A DNA stretch of 9,586 bases. Origin: Oscillospiraceae bacterium. Its GTDB lineage: Bacteria; Bacillota; Clostridia; Oscillospirales; Oscillospiraceae. The stretch lies in the NCBI GenBank assembly GCA_017480395.1, contig JAFVAS010000295.1:1-9586 (forward strand). The letters run 5' to 3'. The position numbers and the translations under genes are program-made. The notes under the pieces are model-generated. The model had not been told where the DNA came from. It made no database searches and saw nothing but the letters and a program-made list of their open reading frames with translations. Shown here piece by piece: positions 1 to 6,562 of the stretch (positions within the stretch are counted from its first letter, which is position 1; every line of letters begins with the position of its first letter).

Positions 1-483
1 ACCACGGCGGGCAACGCCTCCGGACGCAACGACGGCGCCGCCTTCGTGTTGATGATGAGCGCGGATAAGGCCCGGGAGCTGGGGTATGAGCCCATCGCCC
101 GGTGGGTCATGGGTGCGGACATCGGCGTTCCGCCCAGCCTGATGGGCATCGGCCCCGCCCACTCCAACCTGCTGGCCCTGAAACGGGCCGGGCTGACCAT
201 CGATCAGATGGATGTGATGGAGTGCAACGAGGCCTTTGCGGCCCAACAGCTCTCCGTCATCAGGGAAATGGAGAAGCGCAGCGGGCTGGTGATCGATCAG
301 GACAAGTGGAACCCCAACGGCGGCGCGCTGGCCATCGGCCACCCCAACGGAGCTTCCGGCGCCCGGATCTGCATGTTCGCCATGAAGGAGCTGATGAGCA
401 GGGGCGGCAGATACGGCCTGTTCAGCTCCTGCTGCGGCGGCGGCCACGGCACCACAACCATCATCGAAAACCTGAAGAGGTAA
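1..483 (+). CDS. Acetyl-CoA acetyltransferase (thiolase), C-terminal part, cut by the window start
   Basis: This is the last 160 codons of a thiolase, open from base 1 and ending with TAA at 481-483. Family role: cytosolic condensation of two acyl-CoAs to a 3-ketoacyl-CoA, or the reverse. The visible part holds the NEAF motif, the active-site histidine in GHPNGASG (fragment residue 114) and the C-terminal cysteine motif CCGGGHG (first Cys at fragment residue 144). The nucleophilic cysteine loop lies upstream and is not visible. It aligns without gaps to residues 239-398 of the next gene, with about 116 of 160 residues identical by hand count, so about 238 N-terminal residues should lie outside the window. 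Its stop overlaps an in-frame ATG of the next gene (taATG), so the two are surely one operon. Substrate chain length cannot be judged. Confidence 0.93.
   Translation, partial: TTAGNASGRNDGAAFVLMMSADKARELGYEPIARWVMGADIGVPPSLMGIGPAHSNLLALKRAGLTIDQMDVMECNEAFAAQQLSVIREMEKRSGLVIDQDKWNPNGGALAIGHPNGASGARICMFAMKELMSRGGRYGLFSSCCGGGHGTTTIIENLKR
1..483 (+). repeat. First copy of a diverged tandem thiolase gene duplication (second copy 1212-1694)
   Basis: Bases 1-483 and 1212-1694 align codon for codon without gaps to the stop. The first 23 bases of each are identical, and about 72% of residues match. This is an old gene duplication retained in tandem, not a recent repeat. Confidence 0.85.
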
Positions 484-497
484 TGGAGGAGAATACC

Positions 498-1694
498 ATG
501 GATATTGTAATTGTTGATGGCCTGAGAACTCCATTCGGCAACTTCGGCGGCACATTAAAGCAGTTTACGGCCACGGATCTGGCCACCATGGCGGTGGACG
601 CCCTGCTGGACAAGACCGGCATCCTGGAGCGGGGGAGGGTGGACAGCCTGCTGTGCGGCTGCGCCCTGGGTGACGCCAACACCAAGGCCATTGCCCGATA
701 CATCGTGCTGCAGTCTAAGCTGCCCACGGATACGGCGGGGACCTTTGTGGAGATGCAGTGCGGTAGCGCCATCACTAGCCTGAACCACGCTGCGTGGAAG
801 ATCCAGGCGGGGATGGCGGAGATCGCCATCGTTGGCGGCATGGAGTCCTACAGCACCATGACGGCCAAGTTCCCCATGTCCCGACCCCAGTATTCCCTGA
901 TCCCACCCTACCCCATCGCCCAGGGGCGGACCCCCAATGCGGAGCGCAATGTGGATATGATCACCGTCAGCGACCGGCTGGCAGCCAAGTGGGAGATCTC
1001 CCGCACCGAGGCAGACGAATACGCCGTGCGCTCCCAGGAGCGGCTCCAGGCGTCCTATGAGGCGGGCATCGCCGGGGCCAACATGATCCCCGTGACCATT
1101 CCCGCTACCCGGAAGACCCCCGAGATCGTGATGGATCGGGACGAGTTCCCCCGGCCCGGCACCACCCTGGAGGGACTCAGCAGGCTGAGACCCGTCCGAC
1201 CCGACGGCGTTACCACGGCGGGCAACGCCTCCGGGCGAAATGACGGAGCCGCCTTCCTGCTGGTCATGACCGCCGAAAAGGCAAAGGAGCTGGGCTATGA
1301 GCCCATGGCGCGCTGGGTGGGCGGCGCCCACTGCGGCTGCCAGGAGGATCTGATGGGCATCGGCCCTGCCTATTCCAACCTGAAGGCCCTGAAAATGGCC
1401 GGCCTCTCCGTGGGCGATATCGACGTCATCGAGTGCAATGAGGCCTTTGCGGCCCAGCAGCTCTCCGTCATCAAGGAGATGGAGCATCAGTCCGGAGCAA
1501 AGATCGACCAGAGCCGGTGGAACCCCAACGGCGGCGCGATCTCCATCGGCCACCCCAACGGGGCCTCCGGCTCCCGTATCGCCCTGTTTGCCATGAACCA
1601 GCTGATCCGCACCGGCGGCCGATACGGCATCATCTCCTCCTGCTGCGGCGGCGGCCATGGCACCACATCCATCCTTGAAAATCTGCGCAGATAA
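498..1694 (+). CDS. Acetyl-CoA acetyltransferase (thiolase), complete
   Basis: A full-length thiolase of 398 aa, the usual size for the family. Residues visible for catalysis: nucleophilic Cys88 in MQCGSA, Asn314 in NEAF, His352 in GHPNGASG and Cys382 in CCGGGHG. The usual C-x-GGG-M/Q-G loop here has His387 in place of Met/Gln and a second Cys at 383; the tandem paralog upstream shares both. The start at 498 is chosen because GGAGGAG (486-492) sits 5 bp before it; an in-frame ATG at 483 overlaps the previous stop but lacks a correctly spaced site. With the Hbd-type dehydrogenase 15 bp downstream, a role in acetoacetyl-CoA formation for butyrate synthesis is likely. Beta-ketothiolase activity on longer acyl-CoAs is the alternative. 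Confidence 0.95.
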   Translation: MDIVIVDGLRTPFGNFGGTLKQFTATDLATMAVDALLDKTGILERGRVDSLLCGCALGDANTKAIARYIVLQSKLPTDTAGTFVEMQCGSAITSLNHAAWKIQAGMAEIAIVGGMESYSTMTAKFPMSRPQYSLIPPYPIAQGRTPNAERNVDMITVSDRLAAKWEISRTEADEYAVRSQERLQASYEAGIAGANMIPVTIPATRKTPEIVMDRDEFPRPGTTLEGLSRLRPVRPDGVTTAGNASGRNDGAAFLLVMTAEKAKELGYEPMARWVGGAHCGCQEDLMGIGPAYSNLKALKMAGLSVGDIDVIECNEAFAAQQLSVIKEMEHQSGAKIDQSRWNPNGGAISIGHPNGASGSRIALFAMNQLIRTGGRYGIISSCCGGGHGTTSILENLRR

Positions 1695-1709
1695 CTGGAG
1701 GTACGACGA

Positions 1710-2564
1710 ATGGAAATCAGAAAAGTTTGTGTGATCGGCGGCGGGCTGATGGGGCGTCAGATCGCCCTGTGCTCCGCCATCCACGGATATGATGTCGTGG
1801 TTTACGACTCCTTTGCCGGTGTGCCGGAGAAGGTTAGGGCCTGGGCGGAGGAGTATCTCGCCGGGCGAATTGCCAAGGGCAAGATGACCGAAGCGGAGGT
1901 CGCGGCGACCAAGGCGCGCTTTACTGTCGGGGACGACATGGAGGCGGCGGCCGGCGATGCAGACCTGGTCATCGAGGCCATTGTAGAGGTCTACGAGGCG
2001 AAGGAAAAGCTGTTCCGTCAGCTGAACGATATCATCCGTCCCGATGCCATTGTGGCAACCAACTCCAGCTACATGGTCTCATCCCTGTTTCAGAATTGCT
2101 TTGGCGACGCCTCCCGCCTGTGCAACTGCCACTTCTATAATCCGGCCCTGGTAATGAAGTTTGTCGAGGTGGTTCAGGGCCCTCACACCGCCGAGGAAAC
2201 CGGAAAAACGGTCTTTGACTTCTGCAAGTCCATCGGGAAAATTCCCATCCTGATGAAGAAGGAGATCGCCGGGTTTGCCGCCAACCGCATCACCGGCGTG
2301 GTCAACCAGGAGGGCCGGTATCTGGTTCAGAACGGATATCTGACGCCGCAGGAGGTGGATATCGCCTGCGAGGAGGGCCTGAAGTATCCCATGGGCCCCT
2401 TCCGGCTGATGGATCTGACCGGCGTGGACCTGACCTATGACCTGCTGAAGGCCCTGTATGAGGGCGGTGCGCCCAAGCCCGACTGCTATGACCTGATCGA
2501 GGGAATGGTGAAGGAGGGCCGGCTGGGCCGCAAGACGGGACACGGCTTCTACGATTACGTCTGA
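1710..2564 (+). CDS. hbd: 3-hydroxybutyryl-CoA dehydrogenase (3-hydroxyacyl-CoA dehydrogenase family)
   Basis: 284 aa, close to the ~282 aa usual for clostridial Hbd. The family reduces acetoacetyl-CoA to 3-hydroxybutyryl-CoA with NAD(P)H in the cytosol. The N-terminal Rossmann fold shows the dinucleotide motif IGGGLMG (Gly10, Gly12, Gly15), followed by DLVIEAIVE and the ATNSS loop. The catalytic pair is visible as His141 in HFYNP and Glu153 in FVEVVQG. The C-terminal helical domain follows, with KKEIAGFAANRI and the KYPMGPFRLMDLTGVD region. GGAGG at 1697-1701 lies 8 bp before the ATG. It is the last gene of the thiolase operon and is followed by a strong hairpin. Specificity for the C4 substrate is inferred from context; a relative acting on other 3-hydroxyacyl-CoAs is possible. 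Confidence 0.93.
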   Translation: MEIRKVCVIGGGLMGRQIALCSAIHGYDVVVYDSFAGVPEKVRAWAEEYLAGRIAKGKMTEAEVAATKARFTVGDDMEAAAGDADLVIEAIVEVYEAKEKLFRQLNDIIRPDAIVATNSSYMVSSLFQNCFGDASRLCNCHFYNPALVMKFVEVVQGPHTAEETGKTVFDFCKSIGKIPILMKKEIAGFAANRITGVVNQEGRYLVQNGYLTPQEVDIACEEGLKYPMGPFRLMDLTGVDLTYDLLKALYEGGAPKPDCYDLIEGMVKEGRLGRKTGHGFYDYV

Positions 2565-2588
2565 CTCATTTCATTTTTTCTTCCGTTT

Positions 2589-2636
2589 AAACACATCAAG
2601 GCGCAGAGTCCTATGACTCTGCGCCTTGATGTGTTT
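2589..2636 (+). terminator. Perfect 22-bp hairpin after the thiolase-hbd operon, probable terminator
   Basis: Arms 2589-2610 and 2615-2636 are perfect inverted repeats of 22 bp with a 4-base loop (CTAT), 25 bp after the hbd stop. The base of the stem is AAACACA/TGTGTTT, so three U residues end the hairpin, but no longer U tract follows; a T-rich stretch lies before the stem instead. It probably ends the upstream operon, as an intrinsic terminator or as an RNA 3'-end stabiliser. Confidence 0.7.
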
Positions 2637-2694
2637 CTGCCGGACAGGGCGGCTGTGCTGTTCAGCATCCGCTATGCTTCCGCTGTCCAAATGC

Positions 2695-2723
2695 TGGACA
2701 GAACTATAACAATCCTGTATAAT
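2695..2723 (+). promoter_or_regulatory. Sigma-70/SigA-type promoter for the AraC-family gene
   Basis: TGGACA at 2695-2700 (5 of 6 match to TTGACA), an exact 17-bp spacer, and a perfect TATAAT at 2718-2723. Transcription would start near 2730, about 70 bp before the ATG at 2803. It is the best promoter match I found in the window. Confidence 0.7.
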
Positions 2724-2741
2724 GTCCCCGGGATTGTTATA
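2705..2741. promoter_or_regulatory. Palindromic operator candidate over the araC promoter
   Basis: TATAACAATCC (2705-2715) and GGATTGTTATA (2731-2741) form a perfect 11-bp inverted repeat with a 15-bp spacer. The spacer contains the -10 box. One arm lies between -35 and -10, the other around the expected +1, the place where a dimeric repressor would block RNA polymerase. A transcript from the predicted start would contain only the second arm, so the repeat is more likely a DNA site than an RNA hairpin. The binding protein is unknown; many AraC-family proteins use direct repeats rather than inverted ones. Confidence 0.5.
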
Positions 2742-2788
2742 AAAAACGCTTGAATTTTCCAACATTCAAAAATTGTGCGATTTCATTT

Positions 2789-2794
2789 GGAGGG
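2789..2794 (+). promoter_or_regulatory. Ribosome binding site that sets the araC-family start
   Basis: GGAGGG lies 8 bp before the ATG at 2803. It lies downstream of the in-frame TTG at 2773, so the shorter 302-aa product is the likely one. Confidence 0.8.
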
Positions 2795-2802
2795 ATGGAC
2801 AG

Positions 2803-3711
2803 ATGTGCCCACAGCGACAGGACAGCATTCGGGAGCGGGTCAACTATGACGCGCCGGATCTGCCCCTCTATATCCACCGGTCGATCCTATCCGACTACGC
2901 CCCGTCCCTGTCCGCCGTCTGCCACTGGCATGACGATGTGGAGTTCATGTATATGTGCCGGGGGCATATGGATTACAATGTGGACGGCACCATCTACCAC
3001 ATGGACGAGGGGGACGGGATCTTTGTCAACTCCAACCGCCTGCACTATGGGTTTTCGCCGGACGGCAGCGACAGCGAGTTTATCTGCATTCTCCTCACGC
3101 CCACCCTCCTGAGCGCCACCGCCTACATCGAGCAAAACTATATCCGACCGGTCACCGGGAGCCAGCGCCTCCGGGCGGTGGTGCTGGAGCGGGAATGCGC
3201 CGATGACGCCGCGCTGCTGACGCTGCTCCAGCGCATCTGGAGCGTTTACCAGAGCGGAGCGCCGGACTATGTGCTCCAATTGCAGAGCCTGTTTTACCGG
3301 GTGTGGCAGGAGCTGTTCCGCCGGGTTCCCGGGGAGCAGACCGGCGCGGCGGATCAGGGGGATCGGCTGAGCCTCAAGATGATGCTGGGCTTCATCCACG
3401 ACCACCATGGGGAGCGCATCACCGCCGCCGACATTGCCGCCGCGGGCTTCGTCAGCCAGAGCAAGTGCTTCCGGCTGTTCCGCCGCTATATCAACCGCAC
3501 GCCGGTGGAATGCCTGACGGAGTATCGGCTGAAGGTAGGCTGCCAGCTGCTGGCGGAGACGGATCTCAGCGTCACGGAGATCGCCGCCCGAACCGGGTTC
3601 GTCAGCTCCAGCTATTTTGCGGAGCGGTTCCGCCAGCACTACGGGTGTACCCCGCTGCAATTCCGGCGGCGCAGCGGCGGCCCGTCGGCCTGGCAGCTGG
3701 TGGAGCGCTGA
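2803..3711 (+). CDS. AraC-family transcriptional regulator with N-terminal cupin domain
   Basis: A 302-aa DNA-binding regulator. Residues about 20-110 form a cupin-like sensor domain with HWHDDVEF (His41, His43, Glu47), the pattern common in sugar-sensing AraC members. The C-terminal ~114 residues (from about 189) are the double helix-turn-helix domain: first helix pair around ITAADIAAAGFVSQSKCFRLF, second around VTEIAARTGFVSSSYFAERF, ending with the typical HYGCTPLQFRRR. It has its own promoter with a palindrome over the -10 region, so autoregulation or repression by another factor is plausible. Its targets are not evident; candidates are the thiolase operon upstream, the convergent efflux/acetyltransferase operon, or genes elsewhere. 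Its stop lies 2 bp from the stop of the convergent acetyltransferase. Ligand unknown. Confidence 0.93.
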   Translation: MCPQRQDSIRERVNYDAPDLPLYIHRSILSDYAPSLSAVCHWHDDVEFMYMCRGHMDYNVDGTIYHMDEGDGIFVNSNRLHYGFSPDGSDSEFICILLTPTLLSATAYIEQNYIRPVTGSQRLRAVVLERECADDAALLTLLQRIWSVYQSGAPDYVLQLQSLFYRVWQELFRRVPGEQTGAADQGDRLSLKMMLGFIHDHHGERITAADIAAAGFVSQSKCFRLFRRYINRTPVECLTEYRLKVGCQLLAETDLSVTEIAARTGFVSSSYFAERFRQHYGCTPLQFRRRSGGPSAWQLVER

Positions 3712-3713
3712 GC

Positions 3714-4343
3714 CTACCGGCTGCGCAGGGCGGCCTCCTCGGCCAGGTCGTCCGGATCAATGGGCCGATCCCTGAAATAGAAATCCATATCCCGGTCACT
3801 GATTGCCCGGAGCACCCGGCAGGGGTTGCCTACGGCGATGACGTTGGCCGGGATGTCCTTTGTCACCACGCTGCCCGCCCCGATGACACTGTTCTCCCCG
3901 ATGGTCACCCCGGGGCAGATGGTGACGTTCTCGCCGATCCAGACGTTGTCGCCGATGGTCACCGGAGCGGTGTACATGTATTCCCGCATGTCCGGGCGGA
4001 TGGGGTGCCCAACCGTGGCGATGGTCACGCAGGGGCCGAACAGCGCGTTTTTCCCCACCGTGATCATGCCGTCGTCCACAAAATTGCAATTGAAATTCAC
4101 ATAGGTGCCTTCCCCGAGAATGATGTGGCGGCCATAGCAGAAATACAGGGGAGGCTCGATCCAGACGTTGCCGCTTTTTTCGTGCAGCATCTCCTTCTGG
4201 ATGCGGAATCGCTCCTCCAGGGTGTCGGGCGTCGTGGCGTTGAAGGCGATCATCCGCCGCTTCGCGTCGCTGCGCTCCTCCGGCAGTCCCTCGCACATAT
4301 CGGTGAACAGCTTGCCTTGCAGGATTCGCTCGTGCATATTCAT
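3714..4343 (-). CDS. Sugar O-acetyltransferase, maltose/galactoside acetyltransferase type (hexapeptide repeat)
   Basis: 209 aa, close to LacA/Maa proteins. The family transfers acetyl from acetyl-CoA to a sugar hydroxyl in the cytosol and forms trimers of left-handed beta-helices. Seen here: an N-terminal Mac domain (MNMHERILQGKLFTD...) and then hexapeptide repeats, including the NFNCNFVD segment, the catalytic histidine in TVGHPI (His113), the loop with YMYTAPVTIGDNVWIG, and the closing GAGSVVTKDIPANVIAVGNPCRVLR. The ATG at 4343 is preferred over the ATG at 4499 because AGGAGG lies just before it and the Mac domain begins there. It is the last gene of the MATE operon, 13 bp after its paralog. 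The acceptor is unknown; detoxification of sugar-like compounds is possible. Confidence 0.93.
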   Translation of the reverse strand: MNMHERILQGKLFTDMCEGLPEERSDAKRRMIAFNATTPDTLEERFRIQKEMLHEKSGNVWIEPPLYFCYGRHIILGEGTYVNFNCNFVDDGMITVGKNALFGPCVTIATVGHPIRPDMREYMYTAPVTIGDNVWIGENVTICPGVTIGENSVIGAGSVVTKDIPANVIAVGNPCRVLRAISDRDMDFYFRDRPIDPDDLAEEAALRSR

Positions 4344-4356
4344 GGGTATTTCCTCC

Positions 4357-5025
4357 TTATGCATCCGGTGCTGTGGGGTATTTGATGGGGTCGTCGCTCT
4401 GTGCCCAGAGCCGGGCCATGTGGCGCTGGGCCTCCGCATCGGCGGGAATGCCCCGGAAATAGGTGTTTCGATCCGCCTCGGTGATGGCGCGCACCACATG
4501 GCAGGGGTTGCCCGCCGCCACGCTCCAGGCGGGGATGTCCCGGGTAACCACGCTGCCCGCCCCGATCACGGTGTTGTCGCCGATCTGTACGCCGGGCAGG
4601 ATCACCGAATTGCCGCCGATCCACACGTTGTGTCCGATGGTGACGCCGATGCCGTATTCGTAGGCGGTGTTTCGTGCGGCGGGATGCACGGGGTGTCCCG
4701 CCGTGTAAATCGCCACGTTTGGCGCCATCTGGCAGTTGTCGCCGATGGTCACCGGGGCCACGTCGATGATGGTGCAATTGTAATTGGCAAAGAAGTTTTT
4801 GCCCACATGGATGTGGCTGCCATAATCGCAGTAGAAGGGCGGATTGAGAAACGCGCCGTCGGAGGAGCCAAACAGCTCCTTCACCACCGCAGCGATTCCC
4901 TCAAAGTCTGACCGATCCATAAAGTTCAGCTTTTGCAGCAGTCTCCGGCATTTCTTCTGCTCCGCAAACACCGCGTCGTCCGAGATGTATAAGAGTTGAC
5001 GGTCTCTTCGTTCCATGTTGGTCAT
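4357..5025 (-). CDS. Sugar O-acetyltransferase, second paralog (hexapeptide repeat)
   Basis: 222 aa, same family as the next gene but clearly diverged. The N-terminal Mac-like region (residues 1-60) is followed by NPPFYCDYGSHIHVGKNFFA, the NYNCTIIDVAPVTIGDN repeats, the catalytic histidine in YTAGHPVHP (His111) and GVTIGHNVWIGGNSVILPG. The end of the fold is GAGSVVTRDIPAWSVAAGNPCHVVR. The start at 5025 overlaps the MATE stop as ATGA, with GGAGGT (5031-5036) 5 bp upstream inside the MATE coding end, so translation is probably coupled. An in-frame ATG at 5058 would overlap MATE by 37 bases and has less support. The TAA stop at 4357-4359 touches the ribosome binding site of the next gene. The acceptor substrate is not known. 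Confidence 0.93.
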   Translation of the reverse strand: MTNMERRDRQLLYISDDAVFAEQKKCRRLLQKLNFMDRSDFEGIAAVVKELFGSSDGAFLNPPFYCDYGSHIHVGKNFFANYNCTIIDVAPVTIGDNCQMAPNVAIYTAGHPVHPAARNTAYEYGIGVTIGHNVWIGGNSVILPGVQIGDNTVIGAGSVVTRDIPAWSVAAGNPCHVVRAITEADRNTYFRGIPADAEAQRHMARLWAQSDDPIKYPTAPDA

Positions 5026-6383
5026 ACGGCACCTCCGTGCGTCAAATTTCTCAGCCATTTGTATTTTCGGTAATGGGCGATCTCAAAGGGGATCTTGCCG
5101 ATCTCGTCAAAATTCAGGATCAGGTAGACCGCCATCACCGGCCATTTCAGCACAAAGGCGGCCAGGGCGGCCAGCGGAATGATCACACACCACAGGTTGA
5201 TCAGGTCGCAGAGGAAGCCGAACCTGGTGTCCCCTCCGGCGCAGAACAGCCCTCCGATCAGCACCCCGTTCAGCGATTTTCCCACGAGATAGAGGGCGCT
5301 GATGCCCGTCATGGCGCGGAGATATTGGGTCGCCTGCCCGGTCAGATTTCCGCCCAGGCGCAGCAGGAGCGGGGTGAGCGCCAGCAAGGTGCCCCCGGCG
5401 ATTGCGCCGGACAGGAGGGAGATTCGAATCAGCCGTTGGCCGCAGGCTTTGGCCTGCTCCAGCGCGCCCGCGCCCAATCGGTTCCCCACCAGAATCCCGC
5501 TTCCCGCGCCCAGGCCGGTGCAGAAGCACAGCAGGATGGTCCGGACGATGCTGACTATGGCGTTTGCCGCCACCGCGTCGCTGCCCAGATGGCCCATGAT
5601 GACCGAGGCCATGGAACAGCCGCAGCCCCAGGTGATCTCGTTGGCGAGGACGGGGAGCATGAGGCGGGTGAACTGAGTGCTGAGCGACCGGCGGCGGCGC
5701 AGAACGGATTTGGGGCGAACCTGGATCTGCCCCGGACGGCGGCAATGGCAGAGACACAGCAGCAGCTCGACGGCCCGGGACAGGGTGGTCGCCAGGGCGG
5801 CACCCAAAATGCCCAGGGCGGGCAGCCCCATCCATCCGAAGATCAGACACAGGTTCAGGCCGATGTTCAGCACAACGGCGGCGGAGCTGTAAAGCGCGCT
5901 TCGGAGGACCTGGCCGCTGTTCTTCATGATGTTCAGGTACATCTGGGAGAAGCCCATCATCAGATAGGACGGACTGACCATGCGCAGATAGGGAATGCCC
6001 AGCTGGATCAGGGCCGGATCGCCGGTGAAAACGCGCATGAGCAGCTCCGGAGCGCCCAGCGCCGCCGCCGTGAACAGGAGCGAGACCGGCAGGGACCATC
6101 GGAGATACAGCCCCAGGATCTGCTCCACAGAATCGACGTCGCGGATGCCCCAGTATTGAGCGGCCAGGGTGGAGGCGCCGATCATAAAGGCGGCGTGGAA
6201 CAGGGAGAGCACGAACTGCACCTGACCGGCAAGGGAGATGGCGGACAGAGCGCTCTGATCCAGAAGTCCCAGCATCAGCGCATCCGAGGCGCTGACCAGC
6301 GAGGTCAGCAGGGCCTGGAGCGCGATGGGAAGCACCAGAGTGAAAAGCTCTTTCCAGAAGGGCGGATCGGACCGAATGCGCAA
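5022..6383 (-). CDS. MATE-family multidrug/cation efflux transporter
   Basis: 453 aa, normal for MATE. The protein is hydrophobic throughout, consistent with 12 membrane segments in two related halves. The first half opens with FWKELFTLVLPIALQALLTS and a LMLGLLDQSALSAISLAGQ segment, the second half with LMLPVLANEITWGCGCSMAS. The C-terminal LNFDEIGKIP is typical of clostridial MATE members. The family uses Na+ or H+ gradients to expel drugs or metabolites across the cytoplasmic membrane. The start is TTG at 6383, supported by GGAGGG at 6391-6396 with a 7-base gap and by the normal MATE N-terminus beginning right there. It is the first gene of an operon with two acetyltransferases. Another long frame on the same strand, the stopless extension of the upstream lipoprotein, overlaps it; the MATE frame is the real one by homology. 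Confidence 0.93.
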   Translation of the reverse strand: MRIRSDPPFWKELFTLVLPIALQALLTSLVSASDALMLGLLDQSALSAISLAGQVQFVLSLFHAAFMIGASTLAAQYWGIRDVDSVEQILGLYLRWSLPVSLLFTAAALGAPELLMRVFTGDPALIQLGIPYLRMVSPSYLMMGFSQMYLNIMKNSGQVLRSALYSSAAVVLNIGLNLCLIFGWMGLPALGILGAALATTLSRAVELLLCLCHCRRPGQIQVRPKSVLRRRRSLSTQFTRLMLPVLANEITWGCGCSMASVIMGHLGSDAVAANAIVSIVRTILLCFCTGLGAGSGILVGNRLGAGALEQAKACGQRLIRISLLSGAIAGGTLLALTPLLLRLGGNLTGQATQYLRAMTGISALYLVGKSLNGVLIGGLFCAGGDTRFGFLCDLINLWCVIIPLAALAAFVLKWPVMAVYLILNFDEIGKIPFEIAHYRKYKWLRNLTHGGAV

Positions 6384-6390
6384 GTGGACT

Positions 6391-6396
6391 CCCTCC
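6391..6396 (-). promoter_or_regulatory. Ribosome binding site for the TTG start of the MATE gene
   Basis: On the - strand GGAGGG is followed by 7 bases and TTG. No ATG or GTG lies in a better position, so this site decides the unusual start codon. Confidence 0.75.
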
Positions 6397-6411
6397 TCGC
6401 GGTTTTCTTTT

Positions 6412-6417
6412 ATGATA
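6412..6417 (-). promoter_or_regulatory. Possible -10 box for the MATE-acetyltransferase operon
   Basis: TATCAT on the - strand lies 28 bases before the TTG start. No convincing -35 hexamer sits 16-18 bp upstream (TAGTCT at 17 bp), so an activator may be needed or the promoter lies elsewhere in 6418-6522. Confidence 0.3.
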
Positions 6418-6522
6418 CCGCAAAATGGAAGCGCAGACTAGCGCAATTCTGCTTGTTTCTATCACATTTGCGTCAATCTGCCTGACCTGTGCAGCAGCCC
6501 GGAATGCACTCTCTGCGAAATG

Positions 6523-6562
6523 AAAACAGCGCCCCGGATCAATCGATCCGGGACGCTGTTTT
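6523..6562 (-). terminator. Hairpin terminator after the lipoprotein gene
   Basis: An 18-position stem with a 4-base loop: arms 6523-6540 and 6545-6562. The one non-Watson-Crick position is C-A if read on the + strand but a G-U wobble if read on the - strand, so the stem is better for transcripts of the lipoprotein gene. AAAACAGCG at the base pairs with CGCTGTTTT, giving four U at the end, then CATTT. It lies inside the open lipoprotein frame, because no in-frame stop comes before it. Confidence 0.7.

Noticed and set aside
102..497. N-terminal extension of the second thiolase to an ATG at 102
   Set aside because: It overlaps the first thiolase in another frame; the normal thiolase N-terminus and ribosome binding site point to 498.
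555..1784. 409-aa open frame on the - strand
   Set aside because: It lies antisense to the clearly real thiolase and has low-complexity, Gly/His/Ala-rich content typical of a high-GC shadow frame.
2773..2802. TTG start for the AraC-family gene
   Set aside because: The GGAGGG site at 2789-2794 lies downstream of it and fits the ATG at 2803.
4344..4499. N-terminal extension of the last acetyltransferase to 4499
   Set aside because: It overlaps the preceding acetyltransferase in another frame; the Mac domain and ribosome binding site start at 4343.
5037..6485. 482-aa open frame on the + strand
   Set aside because: Antisense to the MATE gene, Gln/Gly/Arg-rich with no recognisable domain.
5107..6561. 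C-terminal ~480 residues of the 1088-codon lipoprotein frame as a genuine domain
   Set aside because: Beyond the terminator and its flank it is the MATE gene read in another frame, rich in Arg/Pro/Gly, without domain features.
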